Shown here: piece after piece, positions 29,250 to 38,019 of the stretch | Layout: each line of letters begins with the position of its first letter | Position numbering within the stretch: position 1 is the first letter of the stretch | Assembly: GCF_014770435.1 (NCBI RefSeq) | Contig: NZ_CP061739.1 | Coordinates: 1,922,001-1,986,000 of the forward strand | DNA: 64,000 nt | Source of the DNA: Psychrobacter sp. 28M-43 | Lineage (GTDB): Bacteria > Pseudomonadota > Gammaproteobacteria > Pseudomonadales > Moraxellaceae | Reading direction: 5' to 3' | Notes under the pieces: model-generated | What the model was told of the DNA's origin: nothing | The model's database searches: none | What the model saw: the letters and a program-made list of their open reading frames with translations, nothing else | Made by a program: the position numbers and the translations under genes

Positions 29250-30592
29250 AATGATGGCTCCTTTTGAGCTGAAGTGATAGCGCTATTAGGACGAGTAAAC
29301 AAAGTCGCACCTAACCAGTAAAGACCACCAGTAATAATAAAGACAGGTAATGAAGCACCGAAAGATGGAGGCGCTATCAAAGTCCAGTATGCGGCGAGCG
29401 CTGCACCGATTAGATAGGCTGCGATAGCAATCTTTGCAGTAGGACGACCTAACTGTTTGGTAGAGTCAAGCAGCTTTGCGGTATAGCCTTCTTGACCAAC
29501 AAGATAATAATCGACAATCATGACTGAAAATGCTGGGATAAATAGTGCACCTACGATTAATAAGAAGTTTTGAAACTGGTCTAAAATACCTGGTATCAGC
29601 GCCCCAAAGATAGTGACCAAACCAATGATAAGTGCAGGTTTCCAAAAGCTCATGTTAGGAGCGATGTTCATGCAGGATAGCGTTGCGCTATAGACTGCCA
29701 TTACATTGGTTGTCATGACTGAAAAGAAGATAACTAGAGCAGCTGGCAGGCCAAAACCAAAGTCAGCAAGTAGACGAGTTGGGTCGTAAGTCTGTTCCAT
29801 ACCGTTTAAGATAGAAAGCCCTGATATCGTCGCACCCAAACCCATGGCAACGATAGCCGCCATAATGTAGCCAAAGTAAGTACCCCATACGGCAATCTTT
29901 GAAGTCTTACAGTTACGGTTGTAATCAGCTGCCGAGGACATCCAAGAGAATGCAGTAGCAATGACAATATCAAACGCAATACCTAGCGTAATACCATTGC
30001 GTGATTCAACTGGCATCTCAAACAGGGTCGATACATCATAATGTTGGTTAAGTTGATAAAGCACGACGACCGTAAGACCTGCCATGGCTAGTGCCGCCCA
30101 GCGCTCGACCAGCTCAATACCGAGGTGACCACGTAACACAATTAGCACCACGACGGTCTCACACAAGATCACAAATAGTGGCAGGTTACTATAACCTGTG
30201 GTCGCCTCAATCGCGTAGTTCAGACTCATACCAGCGAGCAGCGCCTGAATACAGCTCCACGCAATAAGTACGCCCATGTTTACCAGTGAGATCAACTGGC
30301 TACCAAGTGGTCCATAAGCTCTACGTGTTAGCGCCATCGATGGCAAACCGGTACGCTGGCCCATCAAACCAACCAAAAGCAGTGGAATTGCACCGATTAA
30401 AGAACCAATGAGTACGGTCGTAATAGCAGTGGTAAATCGTAGATCTGGTACCAACAACATCCCAGTTAAGATGGTTGTGACTACGATATTGGCACCAAAC
30501 CACAGCGCAAACGTACCAATTGAACCCAAACTGTGTCCAGCTTCATTTGGAGAGAGGGTATCTTGACCAAAAAATGAAGAAGGTTTACTCAT
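29246..30592 (-). CDS. NCS1-family permease (cytosine/purine permease type)
   Basis: A 448-residue inner-membrane protein with about 12 helices, of the nucleobase:cation symporter-1 family (CodB-like). Family stretches seen are FALWFGANIVVTTILTGMLL, GQRTGLPSMALTRRAYGPLG and SAADYNRNCKTSKIAVWGTY. The ATG at 30592 has AAGGAAG 6 bases upstream and is preferred to an in-frame ATG 39 bases earlier that has no ribosome site. Location directly after guanidinobutyrase suggests uptake of a guanidino compound rather than a nucleobase. Confidence 0.85.
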   Translation of the reverse strand: MSKPSSFFGQDTLSPNEAGHSLGSIGTFALWFGANIVVTTILTGMLLVPDLRFTTAITTVLIGSLIGAIPLLLVGLMGQRTGLPSMALTRRAYGPLGSQLISLVNMGVLIAWSCIQALLAGMSLNYAIEATTGYSNLPLFVILCETVVVLIVLRGHLGIELVERWAALAMAGLTVVVLYQLNQHYDVSTLFEMPVESRNGITLGIAFDIVIATAFSWMSSAADYNRNCKTSKIAVWGTYFGYIMAAIVAMGLGATISGLSILNGMEQTYDPTRLLADFGFGLPAALVIFFSVMTTNVMAVYSATLSCMNIAPNMSFWKPALIIGLVTIFGALIPGILDQFQNFLLIVGALFIPAFSVMIVDYYLVGQEGYTAKLLDSTKQLGRPTAKIAIAAYLIGAALAAYWTLIAPPSFGASLPVFIITGGLYWLGATLFTRPNSAITSAQKEPSL

Positions 30593-30731
30593 TAGTGTCT
30601 TCCTTAACTGAGTTATATTAATACCAGTCATTGCACTGGTGCCGATAAAGCTACTCTATGCTCTACATCTCACCCATAAGAGACTGTCAATAACCCATTC
30701 CTTTTACGGTTATCATGTTGAGATATAACGA

Positions 30732-31700
30732 CTAGTAAACCGCCTTAACCTTGTCGTCATAGCGTACGCCCGGCAGGATGCATAGCATCTCGAACAATAA
30801 GTTCGCCGCCAATACCGAGGTGTTACCAAATGGATCATACGGTGGTGATACTTCGACTAAATCCCCGCCGACCACGTCTAGGCCACGCATACCGCGAATG
30901 ATTTCGATACCTTGAGTAGAGGTCAAACCGCCGATTTCAGCAGTGCCTGTACCTGGGGCAAATGCAGGATCAATACCGTCGATATCGAAGCTCAAGTAGA
31001 CAGGACCATCGCCTAGCTTTTCGCGTACTTCAGCCATGAGCGGTGTTAGCGACTTATACCAACACTCTTCAGCAGGTACCACACGGAATCCTTGCTCAGT
31101 TGACCAGTCAAACTCTTCAGCGCTATAGCCTGTACCACGTAGGCCAATCTGTACCACACGATTGCCATCGATGAGGTTTTCTTCAACAGCACGGCGGAAT
31201 GGCGTACCATGAGCGATTTTTTCGCCAAACATATCATCATTGATATCAGCATGAGCATCGATATGTACCATACCGACAGGGCCATGTTTTTTGGCAAGTG
31301 CACGCAGAATAGGCAACGCGATAGTATGATCGCCACCTAGTGTTAGAGGAATCGCGCCGTGTTTGACGATTTTATCGGTATAGAATTTTTCGATGATATC
31401 AACGCTTTTTAGCAGATTGAACGTATTGATAGGCACATCGCCGATGTCAGCGACTTGTAATGACTCAAAAGGCGCAGCGCGAGTGGCCACATTATAGGGA
31501 CGAATCATTCTTGACTCATCACGAATCTGTCTAGGACCCAATCTTGCACCGCTACGGTTGGATGCACCAATATCCAAAGGTACGCCAACGAACGCCACAT
31601 CTAACCCTTCAGCATCGGCTTGAGTTGGCAGACGCATCATAGAAGCGAAACCGCCAAATCTTGGCATATCATTGCCGCTTAATGGTTGATTGAATGTCAT
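30732..31700 (-). CDS. gbuA: Guanidinobutyrase (ureohydrolase family)
   Basis: A 322-residue Mn-dependent ureohydrolase. Metal ligands are visible: His125 in LGGDHTIALP, Asp148, His150 and Asp152 in HIDAHADIND, and the aspartates in SFDIDGIDPAFAPG. The specificity loop NDDMFGEKIAHG carries a methionine (Met157) at the position equivalent to Met161 of Pseudomonas aeruginosa GbuA, where guanidinopropionase has tyrosine. The whole protein follows GbuA closely, from MPRFGGFASMMRLP to DLVEVSPPYD. It should split 4-guanidinobutyrate into 4-aminobutyrate and urea. AAGGAAG precedes the ATG. A LysR regulator is divergent, as in Pseudomonas. Confidence 0.92.
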   Translation of the reverse strand: MTFNQPLSGNDMPRFGGFASMMRLPTQADAEGLDVAFVGVPLDIGASNRSGARLGPRQIRDESRMIRPYNVATRAAPFESLQVADIGDVPINTFNLLKSVDIIEKFYTDKIVKHGAIPLTLGGDHTIALPILRALAKKHGPVGMVHIDAHADINDDMFGEKIAHGTPFRRAVEENLIDGNRVVQIGLRGTGYSAEEFDWSTEQGFRVVPAEECWYKSLTPLMAEVREKLGDGPVYLSFDIDGIDPAFAPGTGTAEIGGLTSTQGIEIIRGMRGLDVVGGDLVEVSPPYDPFGNTSVLAANLLFEMLCILPGVRYDDKVKAVY

Positions 31701-31793
31701 AAGTTACTTCCTTGTTCTATTTGGTTTAAGTACACAATTTGCTACATGCCATTGACAATACATAAATATAAGAGAAGGAACCATGGTAAAATT

Positions 31794-31854
31794 TAGAAGT
31801 AAACTTCTATTTTTTCGTAGTAAAGTGCGCTTATAGGTCACTATCAGAAGTTTA
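31794..31854. promoter_or_regulatory. Candidate LysR-regulator binding site in the gbuA intergenic region
   Basis: The 212-bp divergent region contains the perfect palindrome TAGAAGTAAACTTCTA (31794 to 31809, two 7-base arms around AA). A further half-site, AGAAGTTTA, lies at 31846 to 31854. An interrupted dyad plus a nearby half-site is the usual architecture for LysR-type regulators. Binding itself is not shown. Confidence 0.55.
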
Positions 31855-31912
31855 TGAAAAGCAGTATCGATTAAAAAAAGATGATATTGATTTAGTAAAT
31901 AAGGAGCCGCTT

Positions 31913-32815
31913 TTGATATTGGATGAACTGATAAAGATAGACATCAAAACACTACGTAGCTTTATGGCTATCGTAGAGTGTCAAGGCGTGACGGCCGCTC
32001 AGTCACGTTTGAATGTCACTACTTCTGTGATCAGTGGACACTTAACCCACTTAGAAGATCGCTTAGGCATGACGCTGTGTCATCGTGGTCGAGCAGGATT
32101 TAAACTCACAGAGGACGGTGCCGCTGTTTACGAGGCATGTTTGGGCTTTACCGAATCAGTCGCCAGCTTTCAACATCAGCTGCATTACATTAAACAATTA
32201 GACTCAGTTCACGGCGGGCACATCAGGCTTTGCTTGATTGATCAGATGCCCAAATTTTTTTATGATGCACTTAGACAACGTCTAGCCAACAGCTACCGCA
32301 ATAACCCACTAATACACTTCTCTATCGACGTACAAAGCCCTGAGAGCATGTTAGAAAAGCTCTTAAGTAACGAGAGTGACATTGGTGTGGGTTATTTTGG
32401 CAGCTTTCCACCTTTACTGACTTTTAAGCCAGCATTTGTTGAAAAACAAGTGGTCTGCTGTGGACGCGAGCATGGGCTGTTTTATAACTCGGAAGGATTA
32501 ACTTTTGAAGACCTAGAACAGAACTATCCGTGGATAAAAAGAGGCTATGTGGTAGAGCATCATATCAATCATATTCGCCCCAAGACGTTAAGCGCGACTA
32601 CTTATCATATGGAGGCGACAGCGCAGCTTATCCTTGCGGGTCACCATGTTGGCTACTTGCCGCGTGATTTAGCAAAGCGTTATGAGGGTATGGGACTGAT
32701 GAAAATACTACTGCCTGATGAGGCAAGCTATGATGTTGAGCACCATTGGGCATATCGAGAAAATCAGCCTAAACAAGCAGCTGACTTTTTGAATAAGATG
32801 ATGAACTTGTTATAA
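31913..32815 (+). CDS. gbuR: LysR-family regulator of the guanidinobutyrate block
   Basis: A 300-residue LysR-type regulator with an N-terminal winged helix (LRSFMAIVECQGVTAAQSRL, residues 14 to 33) and a C-terminal substrate-binding fold. The start is TTG at 31913: AAGGAG stands 6 bases upstream and no better start is available. It is divergent from gbuA, the arrangement known for GbuR in Pseudomonas aeruginosa, where 4-guanidinobutyrate is the inducer. The gbuR name is given by position and family, not by direct similarity. Confidence 0.82.
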   Translation: MILDELIKIDIKTLRSFMAIVECQGVTAAQSRLNVTTSVISGHLTHLEDRLGMTLCHRGRAGFKLTEDGAAVYEACLGFTESVASFQHQLHYIKQLDSVHGGHIRLCLIDQMPKFFYDALRQRLANSYRNNPLIHFSIDVQSPESMLEKLLSNESDIGVGYFGSFPPLLTFKPAFVEKQVVCCGREHGLFYNSEGLTFEDLEQNYPWIKRGYVVEHHINHIRPKTLSATTYHMEATAQLILAGHHVGYLPRDLAKRYEGMGLMKILLPDEASYDVEHHWAYRENQPKQAADFLNKMMNLL

Positions 32816-32831
32816 GATACCACTAGATTTA

Positions 32832-34622
32832 TTACACTACTACAGACGGTTGTTGGTACTTTAGACCAATGGTTCTTAGCTTCCCTTTGTCATCGACTTC
32901 CTTAATAACCAATGACCACTCGTCACTCACCACAACGGTATCGCCCGACACTGGCGCGGTACCTAAGTGTGATTTCACGTACTCGGCCACCGTTTGCTCC
33001 CACATGTTTTTTGCGCTGTCTTCATCAGACGTTTTGAGTGTTTTTACCAATGTCTCAGATGCCATAATTCCTGTAAAAAACGGCAAATCACCAAGCTTAA
33101 CACTCGGTGATAGCAACCAATCGCCATAGAAGTCATCGATAGCTTTGCGATCTAATGTTGTGTCATTGAAAATCTTGGCGATTTTGCTCGCGTGATTACC
33201 TCTCATCGCATACCAGACACTGTCACCGAATTTTAGCTTTGTGTTGTCATCGACTACTACGATTTGCTGATTACGGACTAGCGCAAAGACACTGATTTCA
33301 TCTGGGTTAATACCTTTGGAGATACCCATAGGATGACGCCCAATGGCAAATGCGCCCGACTTTGCCTCAAACTCATACAGCGTGATACTGGCCTTATCGG
33401 ATACCCAGACTTCATGCTCCTCTTTTGGGTCTTTATTGGTTGGAATACGTACCTTAAACAGATTGGCCATCGTCGGGATGGTTGTGCCTTGCAAAATCAA
33501 CGACAGAACCACGACGCCAAAGGCAATATCAAACAGCATAAAGGCGTTATCTATCCCAGCCATGACGGGTAAAATTGCCAAGGTAATAGGCACTGCACCG
33601 CGCAAGCCAACCCAAGAGATAAACCCAATCTCTCTGTCTTTAAATTTGAAAGGTTTTACGCTGGTATAGACGGCAATAGGACGCGCGACAAAGATCATAA
33701 AGAGCGCGATTGCAACCGAATAATGCCAGACATTGAGGACGTTTGACGGAGTGACCAATAGTCCTAATACTACGAAAAGCACGGCCTGCGACAGCCAAGC
33801 AAAGCTGTCCATCACTCGCATGACATGCTCTGTCGAGCGCACCTTATGGTTGCCGATTAACACACCAGTGAGGTATACCGCCAAAAATCCACTGCCACCA
33901 ATGAGATTGGTCGCGGCGAACACAGCCAAGCCAGCAGAGAGGATTAAAATGGCGTACATGCCTTCTGCTAAATGTACCTTGGGCAATAATCGGGATAGAA
34001 AATAACCGAACAATAAGCCCATGCCGAGACCAAAGCTCAGCTGCTGTAGCAATAAAACTAAAAAGCCAAATACTGTCTGACCAGCAGGATCTACATTTAG
34101 GGCAATCAAACCAGTAACTAATAAAATAGCCAAGGGATCGTTGGCACCAGACTCAAGTTCAAGCGTTGCTTGTACACGGTCGTTAAGCTTGACGCCGCCA
34201 TTACGTAATAGAGAAAATACCGCTGCTGCATCGGTCGAGCCGACAATCGCTGCCATCAGTAAACCAAAGCGCCAATCGACATCGAGCAGCCAAGTGACAA
34301 AGACCCCTAGCACCATGACCGTGACCAACACGCCCCATGTGGCCAGCGTAATCGCAGGTTTTAGCCCTACTCGAAACGATTTAAAGGACGTACGTAAACC
34401 ACCATCTAGCAAGATACAGGCTAAGGCTGCCTGCCCAACGAAATTGGCTAGCGCATATTGAGAGAACTCAATACCCAAGATACCCTGCTCGCCTGCCAAC
34501 ATACCCACTATCAAAAACAGCAACAACAATGGTACGCCTAAGCGCGCCGATAATGTACTCGCCATGATACTGGCGAAAATTAGTACTGCGCCTACGAGAT
34601 ACAGGATATTTAAGGTATCCAT
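32832..34622 (-). CDS. nhaP2: K+/H+ antiporter, NhaP2 (CvrA) type
   Basis: A 596-residue CPA1-family antiporter. The membrane part (residues 1 to about 390, around 12 helices) has GGLRTSFKSFRVGLKPAITL and the transport motifs IVGSTDAAAVFSLLRNGGVK and LESGANDPLAILLV. The cytoplasmic part has a TrkA-C regulatory domain (about 395 to 475) and a CorC/HlyC-type C-terminal domain. It exports K+ (and perhaps Na+) in exchange for protons at the inner membrane. It converges with the LysR gene with only 16 bases between stops. Confidence 0.9.
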   Translation of the reverse strand: MDTLNILYLVGAVLIFASIMASTLSARLGVPLLLLFLIVGMLAGEQGILGIEFSQYALANFVGQAALACILLDGGLRTSFKSFRVGLKPAITLATWGVLVTVMVLGVFVTWLLDVDWRFGLLMAAIVGSTDAAAVFSLLRNGGVKLNDRVQATLELESGANDPLAILLVTGLIALNVDPAGQTVFGFLVLLLQQLSFGLGMGLLFGYFLSRLLPKVHLAEGMYAILILSAGLAVFAATNLIGGSGFLAVYLTGVLIGNHKVRSTEHVMRVMDSFAWLSQAVLFVVLGLLVTPSNVLNVWHYSVAIALFMIFVARPIAVYTSVKPFKFKDREIGFISWVGLRGAVPITLAILPVMAGIDNAFMLFDIAFGVVVLSLILQGTTIPTMANLFKVRIPTNKDPKEEHEVWVSDKASITLYEFEAKSGAFAIGRHPMGISKGINPDEISVFALVRNQQIVVVDDNTKLKFGDSVWYAMRGNHASKIAKIFNDTTLDRKAIDDFYGDWLLSPSVKLGDLPFFTGIMASETLVKTLKTSDEDSAKNMWEQTVAEYVKSHLGTAPVSGDTVVVSDEWSLVIKEVDDKGKLRTIGLKYQQPSVVV

Positions 34623-34799
34623 TTTTTTGAGCCCTATTTTTTATTATTAAGAATAGTAATTGATTGCGATGGGGTTTTCGTTATCTTGCTGTTAGTAGAT
34701 ATTACACCAGTGAGCCTATTATAAGCGGCCATTATTCAAAATATGAATGACAATTATTTATGATGATATTAGCATCACCATCAGAACTAACAGCCAATA

Positions 34800-34975
34800 C
34801 TAGGGCGTGTCTTCATTTCAAAAATGGTGATAAAAATGAGATAAATTGCCGTCAAACAAGAAAAATAGCGCAGATAATATCGGGATATTAAGCAGCTATT
34901 TGACGCTGTTTGGCAAGATTTAGCCATTTTTAGCCCATTTAGATGACTATCGGGTGAATTGAAGACACGCCCTAG
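34800..34975. mobile_element. MITE-like element, family 1, copy 1
   Basis: A 176-bp non-coding element bounded by inverted repeats: CTAGGGCGTGTCTTCA at the left and its exact complement at the right. The interior is an imperfect inverted repeat along its whole length (for example ATGGTGATAAAAATGAGATAAA against the complement of TTTAGCCATTTTTAGCCCAT), so it can fold as one long hairpin. A second copy of identical length is at 62291 to 62466. It lies between the antiporter and the GlpM-like gene; the rest of this 450-base gap holds nothing recognisable. Confidence 0.85.
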
Positions 34976-35071
34976 ATCAACAAAAATACCTCAAGAGAAA
35001 ACGCTCAAATATTACAGTGAAGCCCACAAAATTCCATTGCTATGCTAAAAGAGTTTACGTCTTAATATCAC

Positions 35072-35407
35072 TTAACCCTGAATGTATTGCCATGTCAGTA
35101 CCAGAATCGCAGCCGCAACCGTCCAAGCGACCACACCTAATAGCAGTGCCTTGTATAAACTCATATAACTGATGCTAAAAAACACCACAAAGGTATAAAT
35201 CAAATGCGGTATGACGCCAAGCATACTGAATATCAACGCGACCTTTAAATCTGCGGGACTGCGCTCAGTACCAACGATAAAGTGACTGATTAACGTAAAG
35301 GTGGGGAATAGTGGCGCAAGTGCCGCCAAATAGAAAAATCGGGTTTGGGCGAACATTTGAATCGCCAGTACCATCAATGCGCCGATAAGCATTTTTAACC
35401 AAATCAC
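35072..35407 (-). CDS. glpM: GlpM-family inner membrane protein
   Basis: A 111-residue protein with four hydrophobic segments. The central LAPLFPTFTLISHFIVGTER segment is the hallmark of the GlpM family. The start is GTG at 35407, with AGGAG 12 bases upstream; this gives the family's usual length, whereas the next ATG would remove the first helix residues. In Pseudomonas GlpM has been linked to alginate and glycerol metabolism, but the molecular function is unknown. No operon partner is evident. Confidence 0.8.
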   Translation of the reverse strand: MIWLKMLIGALMVLAIQMFAQTRFFYLAALAPLFPTFTLISHFIVGTERSPADLKVALIFSMLGVIPHLIYTFVVFFSISYMSLYKALLLGVVAWTVAAAILVLTWQYIQG

Positions 35408-35525
35408 GACGGGTCTATCTCCTGTTGACTATCAAGGCTGAACGTAGCCCAATCCGCCATGATACTAAAGTCTGTAAACTTACATAAGAGCAATCGCTAA
35501 TTAATTAATCCATATGATAAAAAAT

Positions 35526-35561
35526 ACAAAAAACCCCATCTAGCTACTTTGCTAAATGGGG
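35526..35561 (-). terminator. Rho-independent terminator of the 2-oxo acid decarboxylase gene
   Basis: On the minus strand, CCCCAT-x-TAGC pairs with GCTA-x-ATGGGG around a 6-base loop and is followed by a T-run. It is 36 bp after the stop of the decarboxylase gene. Confidence 0.88.
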
Positions 35562-35596
35562 CTGTTACTTTTATTCAGTAAGCTTCTACGAGTTAT

Positions 35597-37267
35597 TTAA
35601 TCCTTTTTTGGCTTTAGTGCCGCGCTGATGTCTGCTAGCAATGGCGGTATATCATGCTTGTCTGCGATTACCTCAATCATTATAAGCTTATCGGTAGTCG
35701 CAGCAGCTTTTTCGAAAGCAGATTTTAGCTCGCCTGCTGTCTCTGCTTTGAGTAGTACACTATTTTCTTCTGTCGCGCCAAACGCTCGCGGCATGATTTG
35801 CCAATCGCATTTAGGGATATCGTTATAGTATTGGTTTTCGCCATGAATTGCGCGCTCTACCGTATAGCCGTCGTTATTGATTAAGACGATCACAGGATTG
35901 ATGCGCTCTTGAATCATGACCGCCAACTCTTGGATCGTTAGCAATGCTGAACCGTCCCCAATTAATAACACACTACGCTTATCTGGCGATGCGATTGCCG
36001 CGCCCAAGCTGGCAGGCAACGTATAGCCAATTGAGCCCCACATCGGCTGTCCATATGACGTCACCCCTTCTGGCAGGCGCACATCACTGATACCAAAATA
36101 GGCTGTCCCTTGTTCAGAAAACACCAAATTATTGTGGTCTAAGCGGTCAGCGATAATGTGCCATAGGTCATCTTGGCGGATAGCCTCACTGTCTTTGCCT
36201 TTTTGTTCGTGCGGCTTAACTTCTTCACAGAAAGGTTTTGGCACGATATTAATGCCGGAGGTCATCACTTCATGTAGGGCTTGCAGCGCGTCTTTTAGCG
36301 CAATCGGTGCAAAGTTCTTACCACTGATAGAAGCACGCTCATAATGCAAGTCTACGACCACATCTTCATTGATATCTTGGCTAAACCCTGCGGTAGTAGT
36401 GTCAGTATATTGCACCCCTACTTTGATGAGACATTCGCAGTTTTCTACCGCATCTTTGACAATTGGACGCGAAGCAACACCCGCATAAGTACCTGCCCAA
36501 CGATCACTATTTTCATCAAGCAGTGTCTTGCCCCAAGATAGCGTGGTATAAGGAATATCTGTCTCAGCGATCAATGCTTTGAGCTGTGACTGCAATCCCA
36601 AACGATGCACCATCAAATCTGCCATCAGTGTGGTAGTCTTGTTTGGCAAAAACTCGGTTAGGGCTTGCTTAAAATCTGATAATGCTGCTTGGCTAGTAAT
36701 GTCTTCTTGACTATCGATCAGCTTGGTCGTTGGTGGATAGATAGGCTGACGCGCGACGTCTGGTGATAATAGTAAGTAACCTGGACGATGCTTTTTGAGA
36801 ATCAAGCGAATCACTCTATCAATTTCTGAGGCAGCATTTTCAGGAGTAAGCTGCGCACGGGCTACCGTCACTGGCTCGACCATCTTAATAAAATGGTTGA
36901 ATACACCATCACCAAGCGAATGATGAATACGGCGCTTTGAGTCTTGTAGCGCTGTGCTTGGTGCACCGACAATATGCAATACCGGCGCATACTCAGCAAA
37001 AGAACCTGCGGTTGCGTTAATCGCTGACAGCTCGCCTACGCCAAAGGTCGTCACCATGGCGGCAAATCCACGCTCGCGTGCATAGCCATCGGCAGCATAA
37101 CCAGCATTTAGCTCATTGGTATTACCCACCCAGCGTAGCTTGTCAGAGGCTAGAACGTTATCCAAAAAAGTTAAATTGAAATCACCAGGTACGCCAAATA
37201 TCTCAGATGCACCCGCTTCTGCGACACGATCAAACAAATAATCAGCGATGGTATATTGTTGACTCAT
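35597..37267 (-). CDS. ipdC: Indolepyruvate/2-oxo acid decarboxylase (TPP-dependent)
   Basis: A 556-residue enzyme of the pyruvate/indolepyruvate decarboxylase family. It shows EIFGVPGDFNLTFLDNVL, the catalytic glutamate in NELNAGYAADGYAR, the HH pair in RRIHHSLGDGVFNHF and the TPP motif GDGSALLTIQEL ending VLINNDGYTVERAIHG. It decarboxylates aromatic or branched 2-oxo acids to aldehydes, for example indolepyruvate to indoleacetaldehyde. The exact substrate preference cannot be read here. It is a single-gene transcription unit with its own terminator, divergent from tRNA-Gly. Confidence 0.88.
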   Translation of the reverse strand: MSQQYTIADYLFDRVAEAGASEIFGVPGDFNLTFLDNVLASDKLRWVGNTNELNAGYAADGYARERGFAAMVTTFGVGELSAINATAGSFAEYAPVLHIVGAPSTALQDSKRRIHHSLGDGVFNHFIKMVEPVTVARAQLTPENAASEIDRVIRLILKKHRPGYLLLSPDVARQPIYPPTTKLIDSQEDITSQAALSDFKQALTEFLPNKTTTLMADLMVHRLGLQSQLKALIAETDIPYTTLSWGKTLLDENSDRWAGTYAGVASRPIVKDAVENCECLIKVGVQYTDTTTAGFSQDINEDVVVDLHYERASISGKNFAPIALKDALQALHEVMTSGINIVPKPFCEEVKPHEQKGKDSEAIRQDDLWHIIADRLDHNNLVFSEQGTAYFGISDVRLPEGVTSYGQPMWGSIGYTLPASLGAAIASPDKRSVLLIGDGSALLTIQELAVMIQERINPVIVLINNDGYTVERAIHGENQYYNDIPKCDWQIMPRAFGATEENSVLLKAETAGELKSAFEKAAATTDKLIMIEVIADKHDIPPLLADISAALKPKKD

Positions 37268-37462
37268 TTTTTATCCTTATGACTTATCTTTGTAAGTATT
37301 GATAATTGTGAATGTGATTACGATTAAATTATAAAGTGCGTCCCAGCTTATTTATGTACTACAAAGCTTTTGGAATACATATTATAATAAACCGTTATAA
37401 CATATATCCATGGCCAGAAGACATGCCTATTTTAATAACTTTAATTTTTTTCGTCATAGGTG

Positions 37463-37490
37463 TTGACACCTAAAAAAAACTGCGTATAAT
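37463..37490 (+). promoter_or_regulatory. Sigma-70 promoter of tRNA-Gly
   Basis: A consensus -35 TTGACA (37463 to 37468) and a consensus -10 TATAAT (37485 to 37490) are separated by 16 bases, 38 bases before the mature tRNA. A GC-rich base group follows the -10, as is usual for stable-RNA promoters. Confidence 0.9.
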
Positions 37491-37527
37491 ACGCCTTCAT
37501 CAGCTGACGATAGTTAATTGATAATTA

Positions 37528-37602
37528 GCGGGAATAGCTCAGTGGTAGAGCATAACCTTGCCAAGGTTGGGGTCGAGAGTTCGAATCTCTTTTCCCGCTC
37601 CA
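37528..37602 (+). tRNA. tRNA-Gly (anticodon GCC)
   Basis: A 75-base cloverleaf with an encoded CCA end. The acceptor arms GCGGGAA and TTCCCGC pair fully, the D-arm is AGCTCAGTGGTAGAGC, the anticodon arm is ACCTTGCCAAGGT with GCC in the loop, and the T-loop GTTCGAATC is canonical. It stands alone, with its own promoter and terminator. Confidence 0.97.
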
Positions 37603-37623
37603 AATATGGCTTGAAAAAGCACT

Positions 37624-37663
37624 AAAATCCTCACTCCTTAAATAGGAAGTGAGGATTTTTTTT
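37624..37663 (+). terminator. Rho-independent terminator after tRNA-Gly
   Basis: ATCCTCACTCCT pairs with AGGAAGTGAGGAT around a short AT loop with one bulge, followed by a run of eight or nine T. Confidence 0.9.
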
Positions 37664-38019
37664 GTCTAATTTTCAGGGGCTACAGCGTTTTTATATCTAA
37701 TTGACCAATCAAACTATAATGAAAAAGCACCTATTGTTTATAGAGGTAGAAGACGACTACCCCTTTATATAGTCAGCCATTCAAGCCCTAACGTCTAAGA
37801 TTGTCTACATGCCTTAGAACCCGCAATCGAAGGATACAAGGTACACAGATCAAGGCACTCCTACCTTCATACAGTAAAGCAATGAATGTATCGATTTTCT
37901 GAAAACACCTCCGGCATGGTTATAGTCTATTTCGCTCTGCTAATGATAGGAGAGCTATTATTTGATAACTCTACATGGGTAAAAGCAACCCACATAGGGG
38001 GTTTGCTACATGCTGCTTA
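37664..38019. other. Gene-free stretch between tRNA-Gly and the sorbosone dehydrogenase
   Basis: About 356 bases. Open frames here are short, lack ribosome sites and run into the antisense of the next gene. No repeat of the tRNA 3' end and no terminator for the minus-strand gene was recognised. Confidence 0.5.
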
